A DNA stretch of 64,000 bases from CAZQKW01 sp964594075 (lineage in GTDB: Bacteria > Desulfobacterota > WTBG01 > CAIYCZ01), in NCBI GenBank assembly GCA_964594075.1, contig CAZQKW010000015.1:1-64000 (forward strand), given 5' to 3'. Positions 17,443-26,317 of this stretch are shown here, piece after piece (position 1 is the stretch's first letter; each line of letters opens with the position of its first letter). A model generated the notes under the pieces. That model saw only the letters and a program-made list of their open reading frames with translations. It had not been told where the DNA came from and did not search any database. A program made the position numbers and the translations under genes.

Positions 17443-18996
17443 TTACATAATTATTAATTTTCCGCCTGCCGACACATACCCGGCAACTTCGCCTGCGGGC
17501 GCAGCGGTAAGTTCAAAATAGTAAGTACCGGACGGTATGTCTTCGGGCGGTGAAATAAGAAGTGAATAAGAGTGTATTTCGTGTGAAGACAGATCAACAA
17601 TTTTTTCATCAGGCTTCATCCATCGGGTAGGCGTGCTTAACCCGCCGATGCGGATTTTAGCCGGAGCGAATCCCTGATTCTGCAGGGTTACGGTAAATTG
17701 GGCGGATTCGCCGCAACGAATAGATTGAGCAAGCGGTTCAACTGAAAGATATAAGGTTTCTCTGGTCACATCAATATTATTGATGATTGGCGACAACATG
17801 CTCAGGATACCGTTGACCAGAAGGTTTGGGCCGCATGCTTTTTCACGGGTTAAAGGCTGCCAGTCAGGGCTGAAACTATGAAACACACCGCCATTCTGCT
17901 CGTCGAAACATTTATCTTCAATGATCTTTACCAATTGAACAATTTTTTCTTTAAATCGGTGAAAACCGCTGAGCCGGAATGCAACATTAAGCGCCATTAA
18001 ACATGACAACTGCGTGGACAAGATTTTATTTCTATCAAATGGAACAAAATCTTCGGTGAGTTGTGAAAAAAAGCCGCCCTGTTCGGTATCCCAACCTTTT
18101 TTTATCAGGATATCAGCGGTGTCAATAACCGTTTGCCCGTATCGGAACGCTTTTGCGTTTACCGGATCACGGCTTGGCGCAGGCCCCAGATAGCGGTAGC
18201 TTGCAGGGTAGGGGCGGCCGGTAAAGGCATGGCTTCCGCGCCGGGGGCCCCAGATGGATGGCCCGCTGTTGTGGTACTGAAAATAAAGCGTCAGCGCTAA
18301 TGATGCAATATGGGCAAGATCTTTTTCTTTTTTCAGAGGCTTCCAATTGGCGGAAAAAGAGGTAAAGAAGCCGCCGTTCTGCTTGTCTGCGGCTTTTTCC
18401 AGGATGAAATCAGCGAATTCTTCTGCGCGATTTTTATAGTAAACAGCGCGTGTGGCATAGGGAGAATCTATACCGTCTTTCCAGGCGCCATTCATATGTT
18501 GCAGCATGCCCGATTGGGTGAGGAGGTCCTTTGTGTCGCAGGCCGGTGTCCAGTCCTCATGATATAAGGAAAAGAAACCCCCATGGGTATCGTCCCAGCC
18601 TTTTTCAACTGCTGTGTCAAGAAACTGTAATGCCTGAAGCAGATACTGATCTTTTTTGCTAACTTCATAGAGGTGCGTGAGAATGCCAAAAATGCCTTCT
18701 GTTTCTGCAAGACTCTTATTTCTATCTCTAATATGCCAGCCGCGATCGGCTTTTAAAAAATAGCCTCCATGGGTAGTATCTTCAAACCGGGTCATAACCG
18801 CATTTACGGCCTTTTCTGCATCAGCAATAGCATCTGGATCATGGCTGATCATTGCTCCAATGACATGGATTCGCGCATCGTTAAACTGGTCTTCCACGAG
18901 TTTGTCTGTGTCAAGCGCGCGTGAAAAATCCTCTGACACAATATGATAAAGCCCCCCATTTTCACTATCTTCAAAATACTGAGTTACAAAACTCAT
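17443..18996 (-). CDS. AGE-like (alpha/alpha)6-barrel protein with C-terminal Ig-like domain
   Basis: About 517 residues. The ATG at 18996 follows GGAG; an in-frame ATG 21 bases upstream (19017) is an alternative start. Six copies of a D-x-x-x-GG-aromatic motif (for example DDTHGGFFS, DKQNGGFFT, DTEQGGFFS, DEQNGGVFH) are spaced along residues 10-400. This is the toroid layout of the N-acylglucosamine 2-epimerase/glycosidase superfamily. Residues about 425-517 look like an immunoglobulin-type beta domain. No signal peptide is visible, yet the gene sits 17 bases upstream of the decaheme gene and leads its operon. Activity is unknown. Confidence 0.65.
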   Translation of the reverse strand: MSFVTQYFEDSENGGLYHIVSEDFSRALDTDKLVEDQFNDARIHVIGAMISHDPDAIADAEKAVNAVMTRFEDTTHGGYFLKADRGWHIRDRNKSLAETEGIFGILTHLYEVSKKDQYLLQALQFLDTAVEKGWDDTHGGFFSLYHEDWTPACDTKDLLTQSGMLQHMNGAWKDGIDSPYATRAVYYKNRAEEFADFILEKAADKQNGGFFTSFSANWKPLKKEKDLAHIASLALTLYFQYHNSGPSIWGPRRGSHAFTGRPYPASYRYLGPAPSRDPVNAKAFRYGQTVIDTADILIKKGWDTEQGGFFSQLTEDFVPFDRNKILSTQLSCLMALNVAFRLSGFHRFKEKIVQLVKIIEDKCFDEQNGGVFHSFSPDWQPLTREKACGPNLLVNGILSMLSPIINNIDVTRETLYLSVEPLAQSIRCGESAQFTVTLQNQGFAPAKIRIGGLSTPTRWMKPDEKIVDLSSHEIHSYSLLISPPEDIPSGTYYFELTAAPAGEVAGYVSAGGKLIIM

Positions 18997-19329
18997 GACA
19001 TGTCGCTCCAGTTGCATGAGATTATTAGTTGCATTGGGGGGAAGTATTATAAAAAAATTCTAAAATGTCAATAAAAGTGTCAAATCGGTAAAAAAAAATT
19101 ATAATTACTTTACGCAGGTATTTACAAGAGATTCCGTAATAAGTTTTTTTGTTGTGCTGGTAGTTTACTGCGCCGCTGCTCTTTGCTTCCTTGTTCGTGC
19201 TGCACTGCCGTTTGTCGGATTTCTAAAAAAGATTTTTGGGGGAGACTCATGCGGCTTTTACTGTTGCGCACCTGTTGTGTAATGTAGTATCTTTTAAAAA
19301 TTGTAGATGGCTTTAAATGAGGATGTTTT
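18997..19329. other. Divergent promoter region upstream of cbiA
   Basis: Non-coding. Toward the minus-strand operon there are two TTGACA boxes (complement of 19066-19071 and 19078-19083) and a TATAAT (complement of 19046-19051), but their spacings (14 and 26 bases) are not canonical. I see no cobalamin riboswitch before cbiA and no RNA gene. Confidence 0.4.
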
Positions 19330-20706
19330 ATGGCACGCGGATTTGTTATAGCAGGCGAGCGAAGCGGCGTCGGCAAAACGTCTTTAACGCTGGCAATTGT
19401 TAAATCCCTCATCAGCCGGGGATTGAGGGTGCAGTGTTTTAAAGTAGGCCCTGATTTTATTGATCCAGGTTACCATGCGGCAGTTACTGGCCGGCCGCCG
19501 CGCAATCTTGATGGATGGATGATGGGCAAGGATCAATGTCTGAACTTGTTTGAACATAATAGCCGTGATGTTGATATGGTGGTTATTGAAGGCGTTATGG
19601 GGCTCTTTGACGGCTATGATGGCCTATCTGAAGATGGTTCAACTGCACAAATCGCCAAATGGCTAAACCTGCCGGTCATTTTAATTATAGACGGAAGCTC
19701 CCTTGCGCGCAGCGCCGGGGCAGTTGCGCTGGGATTTGAAGTTTATGATCGAGAGCTTAAAATAGCCGGGATTATTTTTAATCGGGTTGCCGGTGAAAAT
19801 CACTTTCGATACCTGTGCGATGGTGTGCAAGCCCGCTGCGATGCAAAAGTCTTAGGCTATGTCCTGCGCAACAGCGAATGGGTATTAGGTGAACGCCATC
19901 TGGGTCTCATTATGGCTGAGGAGTCTGCAGATCTCAAGTTTAAAATTGCCTCAATGTCACGACAGTTAGAGCAGACCGTGAATATTGACGAGATAGTATC
20001 ACTGGCGCGCCCGATTACGCAACAGCAGTTCAGAACAGTTCGGCATAAGCATCCTGAATCAACGACCATTGGCGTAGCACGCGATGAGGCCTTTTGTTTT
20101 TATTATCAAGATAATCTGGACTACCTTGAACAGCAGGGAGCACGGCTCGTTTTTTTCAGCCCAATTCATGATAGCTTCCTGCCAACAGGGATTGAGGGGC
20201 TCTATGTGCCCGGTGGGTATCCAGAGCTTTATGCTGCCGCTCTAAGCCGCAATAAAAATATGCGCGCGTCAATTCGCGAATTTTGCTCTGCCAGGAATCC
20301 GGTATATGCAGAATGTGGTGGCCTGTTGTATTTGTTACAAAACCTTATTGATCAGCATGGCGTCAGGCATGAAATGGTTGGGCTGTTTCCTGCGCAGGCA
20401 CGAATACTTCCAAATCTGCAGCGCCTCGGTTACGTGGAGGGCGAGATTCTAAAAAATTGTCCGTTTTTGAGCGAAGGTAAAAAGTTCAGAGGCCATGAGT
20501 TCCATTATTCAGAAATTGAAGAGATGCCGCAGCAGGTGACGCGCTGTTATCGCATATCAGGGAGAAAAAGTCGGCCAGTATTTTATGAAGGCTATTCGAT
20601 ATATAACACTCTTGCAAGCTACATTCATATTCATTTTGCCTCCAATCCCTCTATTGCCGCGGAATTTGTTGCCGCGTGCAGGCGAGCTGTAGCATGCCGT
20701 TCTTGA
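19330..20706 (+). CDS. cbiA: Cobyrinate a,c-diamide synthase
   Basis: A 458-residue ATP-dependent amidotransferase that amidates cobyrinate (or its hydrogeno form) at the a and c side chains using glutamine, in corrin ring biosynthesis. The N-terminal domain starts with GERSGVGKTSLTLAI, a P-loop-like motif, and FKVGPDFIDPGYH, both typical of CbiA/CobB. The C-terminal class-I glutaminase-like domain has VPGGYPELY and the nucleophile Cys329 in YAECGGLLYL. GAGG precedes the ATG. No other cobalamin synthesis gene is in the window, although a B12-binding protein is encoded at 55008. The next gene follows after 82 bases. Confidence 0.93.
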   Translation: MARGFVIAGERSGVGKTSLTLAIVKSLISRGLRVQCFKVGPDFIDPGYHAAVTGRPPRNLDGWMMGKDQCLNLFEHNSRDVDMVVIEGVMGLFDGYDGLSEDGSTAQIAKWLNLPVILIIDGSSLARSAGAVALGFEVYDRELKIAGIIFNRVAGENHFRYLCDGVQARCDAKVLGYVLRNSEWVLGERHLGLIMAEESADLKFKIASMSRQLEQTVNIDEIVSLARPITQQQFRTVRHKHPESTTIGVARDEAFCFYYQDNLDYLEQQGARLVFFSPIHDSFLPTGIEGLYVPGGYPELYAAALSRNKNMRASIREFCSARNPVYAECGGLLYLLQNLIDQHGVRHEMVGLFPAQARILPNLQRLGYVEGEILKNCPFLSEGKKFRGHEFHYSEIEEMPQQVTRCYRISGRKSRPVFYEGYSIYNTLASYIHIHFASNPSIAAEFVAACRRAVACRS

Positions 20707-20788
20707 CACCGCAGGCGATGTAGGATATGTTTCAATTTTTTATATTATGGGATAAAAAAATTATAGGTGAAAAAAGGTAAAAAAAGAC

Positions 20789-21955
20789 ATGCAGGAATTC
20801 AGACGCATTACGAGGCTTCCCCCTTATATTTTTAGTATCATTGACACCCTGAAACTACAAGCGCGCAGGGAGGGAGAGGACATCATTGATCTGGGGATGG
20901 GCAATCCGGATCTCCCCACACCGCAACCAGTGGTGGATAAAATGATTGAAGCGGTTCAGAACCCTAAAAACCACCGTTATTCTGTGTCGCGGGGAATTTA
21001 CAAGCTGCGGTTAGCAATAACCAATTGGTACCGGCGCAAATTTAATGTTGATCTTGATCCGGACAGCGAGGCCATCGTGACCATGGGAGCAAAGGAAGGC
21101 CTCAGCCATATGGCGCTTTCAATAATCAGTTCGGGCGACGTGGTGCTGGTGCCCAATCCTGCCTATCCTATTCATCCTTATTCAGTGGTAATCGCCGGCG
21201 GGGATCTAATCAATTTTCCCATTGGCAATGAGTGGGATTTTTTTGAGCAGTTGATGAAGGCGGTTAAACGAACCTGGCCAAAACCTAAACTGCTGATCAT
21301 ATCGTTCCCTAACAATCCGACCACGGCGGTCGTTGACCTTGATTTTTTCAAAAAAGTAGTTGATTTTGCCCGCGAAAACCAGTGTCTGGTTATCCATGAT
21401 CTTGCCTATGCAGACTTGGTATTTGACGAATATCAGGCGCCCAGCATGCTGCAGGTGGCGGGCGCAAAAGAGATCGGGGTGGAGTTCTTTTCGATGTCAA
21501 AAAGTTACAGCATGCCGGGATGGCGCGTTGGTTTTGCGGTTGGCAATGCTCAGATGATCGCAGCACTGGCGCGGCTTAAGAGTTATTTTGATTACGGAAT
21601 GTTCCAACCCATTCAGATTGCTTCAATCATTGCCCTTAATGAATTATACGCTGTTCCCAGAGAGGTCGCCGCTGTGTATCAAAGCAGACGAGATGTGCTG
21701 GTAGAGGGGCTCAATAAAATAGGCTGGGAAATAGAAAAACCGAAGGCAACCATGTTTGTATGGGCGCAAATTCCGGGAAAATTTAAACAGATGGGATCGC
21801 TTGATTTTTCCAAGGTCCTGTTGAAAGAGGCAAAGGTGGCGGTTTCTCCGGGAATCGGATTTGGAGAATACGGAGAGGGCTATGTTCGCTTTGCTTTGGT
21901 TGAAAATGAACACCGAATCCGGCAGGCGATACGCGGCATACGGGGAGTGCTGTAA
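20789..21955 (+). CDS. alaC: Class I/II aminotransferase (AlaC-like)
   Basis: A 388-residue PLP enzyme. Conserved features are DLGMGNPDLPTP near the N-terminus, PNPAYPIH, SFPNNPTTAV, and the Schiff-base Lys238 in FSMSKSYSMPGWRVGF. The overall match is to the AlaC/YfdZ group of glutamate-pyruvate aminotransferases, which is close to LL-diaminopimelate aminotransferase. Its stop codon is directly followed by the start of hom, an arrangement seen in several anaerobes that ties it to aspartate-family amino-acid metabolism. The substrate (alanine or another amino acid) is not certain. Confidence 0.85.
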   Translation: MQEFRRITRLPPYIFSIIDTLKLQARREGEDIIDLGMGNPDLPTPQPVVDKMIEAVQNPKNHRYSVSRGIYKLRLAITNWYRRKFNVDLDPDSEAIVTMGAKEGLSHMALSIISSGDVVLVPNPAYPIHPYSVVIAGGDLINFPIGNEWDFFEQLMKAVKRTWPKPKLLIISFPNNPTTAVVDLDFFKKVVDFARENQCLVIHDLAYADLVFDEYQAPSMLQVAGAKEIGVEFFSMSKSYSMPGWRVGFAVGNAQMIAALARLKSYFDYGMFQPIQIASIIALNELYAVPREVAAVYQSRRDVLVEGLNKIGWEIEKPKATMFVWAQIPGKFKQMGSLDFSKVLLKEAKVAVSPGIGFGEYGEGYVRFALVENEHRIRQAIRGIRGVL

Positions 21956-23278
21956 ATGAAAAGAATTGTATTAGGACTCATTGGCTTTGGCACCATTGGC
22001 ACCGGCGTCGTAAAACTTCTGCAAAAAAATGCTGCGCTCATACGCCGGCGCCTTGGCGCTCAGCTTGTTTTAAAGCGCATTGCTGATCTTGATATTACCT
22101 CTGCCCGGGATGTTGCGGTATCACCCAGTGTGCTGACCACAGACGCAGCACACGTTATTGATGATGCCGATATTAATATTGTCATTGAACTTATGGGCGG
22201 GATACAGCCGGCGAAAAAGTATATTATGCGCGCGCTGAAAAACGGTAAGCATGTAGTAACCGCGAACAAAGCGCTGCTTGCTGAATCTGGTGCGGACATT
22301 TTTAGAGTGGCTGCAGAGCAGGGTGTTGACGTGGCATTTGAAGGCAGCGTTGGTGGCGGCATACCGATTATCAGGGCGGTCCGGGAAGGTTTTTCAGCAA
22401 ATCATCTTCTTGGCATATTCGGAATTCTTAATGGCACATCAAATTATATTTTAAGCAGAATGACCGAACAGAATGAACATTTTGAGAAAGTTCTCAAGGA
22501 TGCCCAGCAACAGGGTTTTGCCGAAGCAGACCCGACGCTTGACATTGAAGGCATAGACACGGCACATAAACTGGCGGTGTTAATTAATTTGGCCTACGGC
22601 AGGAATATCAAGTTCAAAAACATATATACCGAGGGGATTTCCGAGATTACCCCCCTTGACATAGAATTTGCCCGGGAACTGGGATATACCATCAAGCTCC
22701 TTGCAATCTGCAGGGGAAACGCTGAAAAGGTGGATGCCCGCGTCCATCCAACACTCATTCCAGAGAGGCATCTGCTGTCGCAAGTCAGCGGAACGTTTAA
22801 TGCGGTTTTTCTGCAGGGTGATGCGGTGGGACCCTGTATGCTTTACGGCAAGGGTGCGGGAATGATGCCGACGGCAAGCGCGGTTGTGTCAGACATTATT
22901 GATCTTGCGCGCAACATACAAAAGGGGATCTCCCAAAGAATTCTACCGGCAACCGCATGCGCCAGCCCCGTCTGCGACATTAAAGTCAGAGATATCAGCA
23001 ATATCCAGACCCGGTATTATCTGCGATTTTCTGCAGTTGATAAACCTGGGGTGCTTGCCAACATAGCTGGCATACTTGGCCGTAACCAGATCAGTATTCA
23101 TTCAGTGATGCAACGCGGCAGGCGCATGCGCGGCGGGGCGGTGCCTATTTTTATGCTCACTCATGAGGCGAGGGAATCAAACTTGCAAAAAGCGCTGCGG
23201 GAAATGAATCGGCTCACGATATTGCGCGGAAAAACCATGTGCATACGCATTGAAGACAGTTTTTTGCAGGCAGAATAA
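21956..23278 (+). CDS. hom: Homoserine dehydrogenase with ACT domain
   Basis: A 440-residue NAD(P)-dependent enzyme that reduces aspartate semialdehyde to homoserine on the route to threonine and methionine. Residues 1-130 form a Rossmann domain (GFGTIGTGVVKLL; VTANKALLA). The catalytic part has FEGSVGGGIPII, GILNGTSNYIL and FAEADPTLDIEGIDTAHKL. A C-terminal ACT domain (about 350-430, YYLRFSAVDKPGVLANIAGIL) suggests feedback control by threonine. The ATG touches the stop of the aminotransferase gene, and GGGGAG within that gene's end serves as ribosome site. Confidence 0.95.
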   Translation: MKRIVLGLIGFGTIGTGVVKLLQKNAALIRRRLGAQLVLKRIADLDITSARDVAVSPSVLTTDAAHVIDDADINIVIELMGGIQPAKKYIMRALKNGKHVVTANKALLAESGADIFRVAAEQGVDVAFEGSVGGGIPIIRAVREGFSANHLLGIFGILNGTSNYILSRMTEQNEHFEKVLKDAQQQGFAEADPTLDIEGIDTAHKLAVLINLAYGRNIKFKNIYTEGISEITPLDIEFARELGYTIKLLAICRGNAEKVDARVHPTLIPERHLLSQVSGTFNAVFLQGDAVGPCMLYGKGAGMMPTASAVVSDIIDLARNIQKGISQRILPATACASPVCDIKVRDISNIQTRYYLRFSAVDKPGVLANIAGILGRNQISIHSVMQRGRRMRGGAVPIFMLTHEARESNLQKALREMNRLTILRGKTMCIRIEDSFLQAE

Positions 23279-23331
23279 TCATTAAAATTGGCAAAGATCA
23301 TAAAATAAGACTGCTAATGCTTTTTTAAGTA

Positions 23332-24273
23332 TCAACTTCGATTAAATACCAGACAGGACCACCCCTCATCTTCAGTTTCTTTGTTAAACGATATATCCCC
23401 GGCAAAGGCCTCGGTTACCTCCATCGCTTTTTCCTTAAGAATCCCTGACAAAATGAGGTAACCGCAGGGGGCAAGATGATTAATCAAGTCTTTTTTTAAA
23501 TCAATCAGGGTCTGCGGCAGTATATTGGCGACAATGATAGAAAAAAGACCATTAACGGTATGCAGTGGCATATCACTCAAGATTATTTTCCCAGAAACAT
23601 TGTTTTTTTTCGCGTTGTTTTTTGCGCACGCTACCGCCTGATAATCAATATCAATTCCAACTACATGCGGAATGCCTAAAAGGGCAGCTGCAATTGCAAG
23701 TATTCCCGAACCAGTTCCGACGTCAAGCAGGGCATGTTTGTTGTGTTCATCGATTTTATCCACTATTTCCTCTATAGCCTGAAGGCACAATCGGGTTGAT
23801 GGGTGCGTACCAGTGCCAAAAGCCATACCCGGATCAAGCTCGATAATAATTTCATCGGCGCGTTTCCAATAATTCGTCCAGGAGGGTTTAATTACTATCC
23901 GCTGCGTTACTTTAATCGGTTGGAAAAACGACTTCCATTGAGCATTCCAGTCCTGGTCTTCAATCTCGTTAGTTATCAATTCAAACTTTGTAGCACCGGT
24001 TAGTGAGGATAAAGAGGTGAGATAATTTCTGATCGCGGAAATACGGCACGATATAGAGGCGTCTTTCTTGAAATAGGCGTTTAAAATTATATTTCTATCA
24101 GCAGAGGCAATGCCTGCGGATGTCACCTGGTTTTCCTCTGCTATACCATTTGCTCCCTGTTCCATAAGATAGTTTGCAACCGCATCAGCCCATGATAAGG
24201 GAACAGCAACTTTTATTTCTATCCATACGGTTGTTGTTTGCAGGTTGTTATCTTTCGGTTGGTTGAAAATCAT
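23332..24273 (-). CDS. prmA: Ribosomal protein L11 methyltransferase
   Basis: A 313-residue SAM-dependent enzyme that trimethylates L11. The N-terminal half is the L11-recognition part (WIEIKVAVPLSWADAVANYL). The C-terminal half holds the class-I methyltransferase fold: DPGMAFGTGTHPSTRLCL, LLDVGTGSGILAIAAALLG and IIVANIL, all diagnostic of PrmA. The first 14 residues (MIFNQPKDNN...) look extra, and no clear ribosome site precedes the ATG at 24273, so translation may start slightly later. It converges on hom with 53 bases between. Confidence 0.92.
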   Translation of the reverse strand: MIFNQPKDNNLQTTTVWIEIKVAVPLSWADAVANYLMEQGANGIAEENQVTSAGIASADRNIILNAYFKKDASISCRISAIRNYLTSLSSLTGATKFELITNEIEDQDWNAQWKSFFQPIKVTQRIVIKPSWTNYWKRADEIIIELDPGMAFGTGTHPSTRLCLQAIEEIVDKIDEHNKHALLDVGTGSGILAIAAALLGIPHVVGIDIDYQAVACAKNNAKKNNVSGKIILSDMPLHTVNGLFSIIVANILPQTLIDLKKDLINHLAPCGYLILSGILKEKAMEVTEAFAGDISFNKETEDEGWSCLVFNRS

Positions 24274-24701
24274 AATGGTTCAGTATTCATGCCGGCTATA
24301 AACGCTGCCTCTAAGTGCGCAGCAGGGGTTAAGTCTATCCAAAGATATGGAACATTTATCTGGCTTCTGATTCATTTGTTCGGGCTCAATGCTCGCAGTA
24401 ACGGATTGTTGTGTTCGTCCCAAGCCATAGCTCGCACCGCCCGCAACTACTTTCACCCAAAGCCAAACGATACAAATATGAGAGCACAATTCTCAGAAGT
24501 CAACAGGTAAGAAACTAAAAATTATTCCTACCGTAACACAATAAAATTCATTATACTACATTCTGCAGTAAGTTTTGACCGGTTTCATGCCGCGCAAGCC
24601 CCGCTTTGAAAACGAGGGTCAAGAGGCATGTATCTGAAAAGGATAATTAAGCTTCGGGAAGTCCCGCCTTGGAGGCGGGGAGCTTCACAATCGGGTTTAA
24701 T
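24274..24701. other. Intergenic region with possible IS200/IS605-type scar
   Basis: No gene is supported here. The right end (about 24590-24690) carries a GCTTCGGGAAG segment and a GC-rich hairpin that resembles the end structure of IS200/IS605-family elements. A minus-strand open frame at 24280-24489 has no recognisable domain and no ribosome site. Confidence 0.4.
24651..24686 (+). repeat. GC-rich hairpin, IS605-end-like
   Basis: A stem of GAAG plus CCCGCCT (24658-24669) pairs with AGGCGGG plus CTTC (24673-24686) around a TGG loop. The preceding GCTTCGGGAAG and the following TTCAC resemble IS200/IS605 right ends. It ends 16 bases before queE, so it could also act in the queE leader. No transposase gene is present. 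Confidence 0.4.
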
Positions 24702-25337
24702 ATGAAAATAAACGAAATTTTTACCAGCATTCAAGGAGAAACATCGTTTGCCGGGCTGCCGTTCACGTTTGTCCGGCTTACCGGATGCAATCTGCGCTGC
24801 ATTTATTGCGATACGCAGTATGCCTACGATGAGGGGACAGAATGGACGATAGATAAAATTTTGTCAGACATTCAGCGGCGCGGCATTCCCCGCATTGTAA
24901 TAACGGGGGGCGAACCATTGTTGCAAAACGAAACCTACAGCCTCTGCGCACAATTATTAGACCGAGAATATGTGGTTTTGTTAGAGACCAATGGCAGCTT
25001 ATCAATTAAAAATGTTGATCAACGCGTGCACCGAATTCTTGATTTAAAATGTCCGGCCAGCGGCATGGATGCATATATGGATTTTAAAAATGTCAACTAT
25101 TTGACGCGACAGGATGAAGTAAAGTTTGTTGTATCTGACTGGTACGACTTTCAATGGGCTCTTTCCGTCGTGGAGCGCTTTGATCTTGAAAAAATCGCTG
25201 GCATTCTCATGTCACCTGTTCACCAAAGAATGCGCCCCAACGAGCTGGCAGAATGGATTATTCAGGCAAAAATCAACGCTCGTCTTCAGCTCCAGTTACA
25301 GAAATATATATGGCCGGGAAAGAATCGCGGCACATAA
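24702..25337 (+). CDS. queE: 7-carboxy-7-deazaguanine synthase
   Basis: A 211-residue radical SAM enzyme that converts 6-carboxytetrahydropterin to 7-carboxy-7-deazaguanine in queuosine biosynthesis. It starts at MKINEIFTSIQGE, the usual QueE N-terminus; an in-frame ATG at 24669 would place the hairpin in coding sequence. The cluster motif is Cys29, Cys33, Cys36 (CNLRCIYC). ITGGEPLLQ is the SAM-binding GGEP motif and LETNGS follows as expected. queC, queD and queF are not in this window. The next gene overlaps its end by 28 bases. Confidence 0.93.
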   Translation: MKINEIFTSIQGETSFAGLPFTFVRLTGCNLRCIYCDTQYAYDEGTEWTIDKILSDIQRRGIPRIVITGGEPLLQNETYSLCAQLLDREYVVLLETNGSLSIKNVDQRVHRILDLKCPASGMDAYMDFKNVNYLTRQDEVKFVVSDWYDFQWALSVVERFDLEKIAGILMSPVHQRMRPNELAEWIIQAKINARLQLQLQKYIWPGKNRGT

Positions 25338-26317
25338 GCGATAGGCTCCATATCCTTGTCGTGCATCAGGGAGCAATCGGTGATCTCATACTCTCGCTGC
25401 CATGCTTTTATGCTCTGCGCACAAAATTTCCCAGCGCGCACATTGAAGTTATGGGTTATCCCCGCACATTGAGTCTCATTCACAAAAGATTTTACGCCGA
25501 CGACATCGTTTCTGTTGATAGGGCATGGGTTGCGTCTCTTTATAGCGAAGACAGCGCGCTTAATGATGAATTGATTCAATATCTGCAGCGGTTTGCGAAG
25601 ATTGTTATTTTCGGCGGCACGGCGCAGGCTGTTGTGATTAACAATATAAAACGGGTTAATGAACAGCAGGACGCCTTCATAATAAGAACCTTTCCTGCAT
25701 CGCCGGCAATTCAGCATATTATTGATTTTCAATTGCGGCAGCTTTCAATGCATGGTTTTAACACCACCACTAATACGCCGACCATTTATTTGAGCGCCGA
25801 TGACGTCAACCAAGCTCATTCTTTTTTTAGTCAACACGGTTTTAACGCCCAGAGAGGCCCCCGTATAGCGATTCATCCGGGCAGCGGCAGTAAACATAAA
25901 AACTGGATGCTGCAAAATTACTGCGCACTTATTCAGGAGTTATATAAGCGATACGCAGAGCCGGTATTGATAGTTCAGGGACCTGCTGAATACAAAGAAT
26001 CGCAGCAATTGACTGAACTGCTTTGTAACACAGAATATGTTGTGCTCAATTATCTGGATTTGCCAGTGCTTGCAGCAATACTTTCGCGCTGCAATCTCTA
26101 TATTGGCAATGACACGGGAATAACGCATCTTGCCGCCGCCGCCGGTGTGCCAACAATCGCATTGTTTGGACCGACTGATCCGCATATCTGGGGGCCGCGC
26201 GGCAGGCAGGTTTTTATAGTAAGGGAACTTACAGCCGAAGGGCCAGGCTGGAAATGGGGCAGCACAGATGCGGTGAAGGGAGTGGTTTTACAAGTTCTTG
26301 GAAAAAGCGGCTTTTAA
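25310..26317 (+). CDS. Glycosyltransferase family 9 (heptosyltransferase-like)
   Basis: A 335-residue GT9 protein. The N-terminus after about 12 residues reads LHILVVHQGAIGDLILSLP, the acceptor-domain opening of ADP-heptose:LPS heptosyltransferases. The donor domain has IAIHPGSGSKHKNW and YIGNDTGITHLAAAAGVPTI, then LFGPTDPHIWGPRG, as in WaaC/WaaF/RfaF-like enzymes. It probably adds a sugar to the lipopolysaccharide core or a related glycan. The start at 25310 lies inside queE, implying translational coupling; an upstream ATG at 25253 is less likely. It converges on the next gene with a four-base overlap. Confidence 0.85.
   Translation: MAGKESRHISDRLHILVVHQGAIGDLILSLPCFYALRTKFPSAHIEVMGYPRTLSLIHKRFYADDIVSVDRAWVASLYSEDSALNDELIQYLQRFAKIVIFGGTAQAVVINNIKRVNEQQDAFIIRTFPASPAIQHIIDFQLRQLSMHGFNTTTNTPTIYLSADDVNQAHSFFSQHGFNAQRGPRIAIHPGSGSKHKNWMLQNYCALIQELYKRYAEPVLIVQGPAEYKESQQLTELLCNTEYVVLNYLDLPVLAAILSRCNLYIGNDTGITHLAAAAGVPTIALFGPTDPHIWGPRGRQVFIVRELTAEGPGWKWGSTDAVKGVVLQVLGKSGF

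Noticed and set aside
18997..19329. Cobalamin riboswitch before cbiA.
   Set aside because: No B12-box-like conserved core or suitable stems are visible in the leader.
24280..24489. A minus-strand open frame of 69 codons in the IS605-like region, considered as a TnpB C-terminal remnant.
   Set aside because: It has no zinc-finger Cys, no DED motif and no ribosome site, and its orientation does not fit the hairpin at 24658. I cannot support it as a gene.
24620..24701. PreQ1 riboswitch before queE.
   Set aside because: The leader hairpin has no A-rich tail or pseudoknot partner of the preQ1 classes; it fits an IS-end palindrome better.
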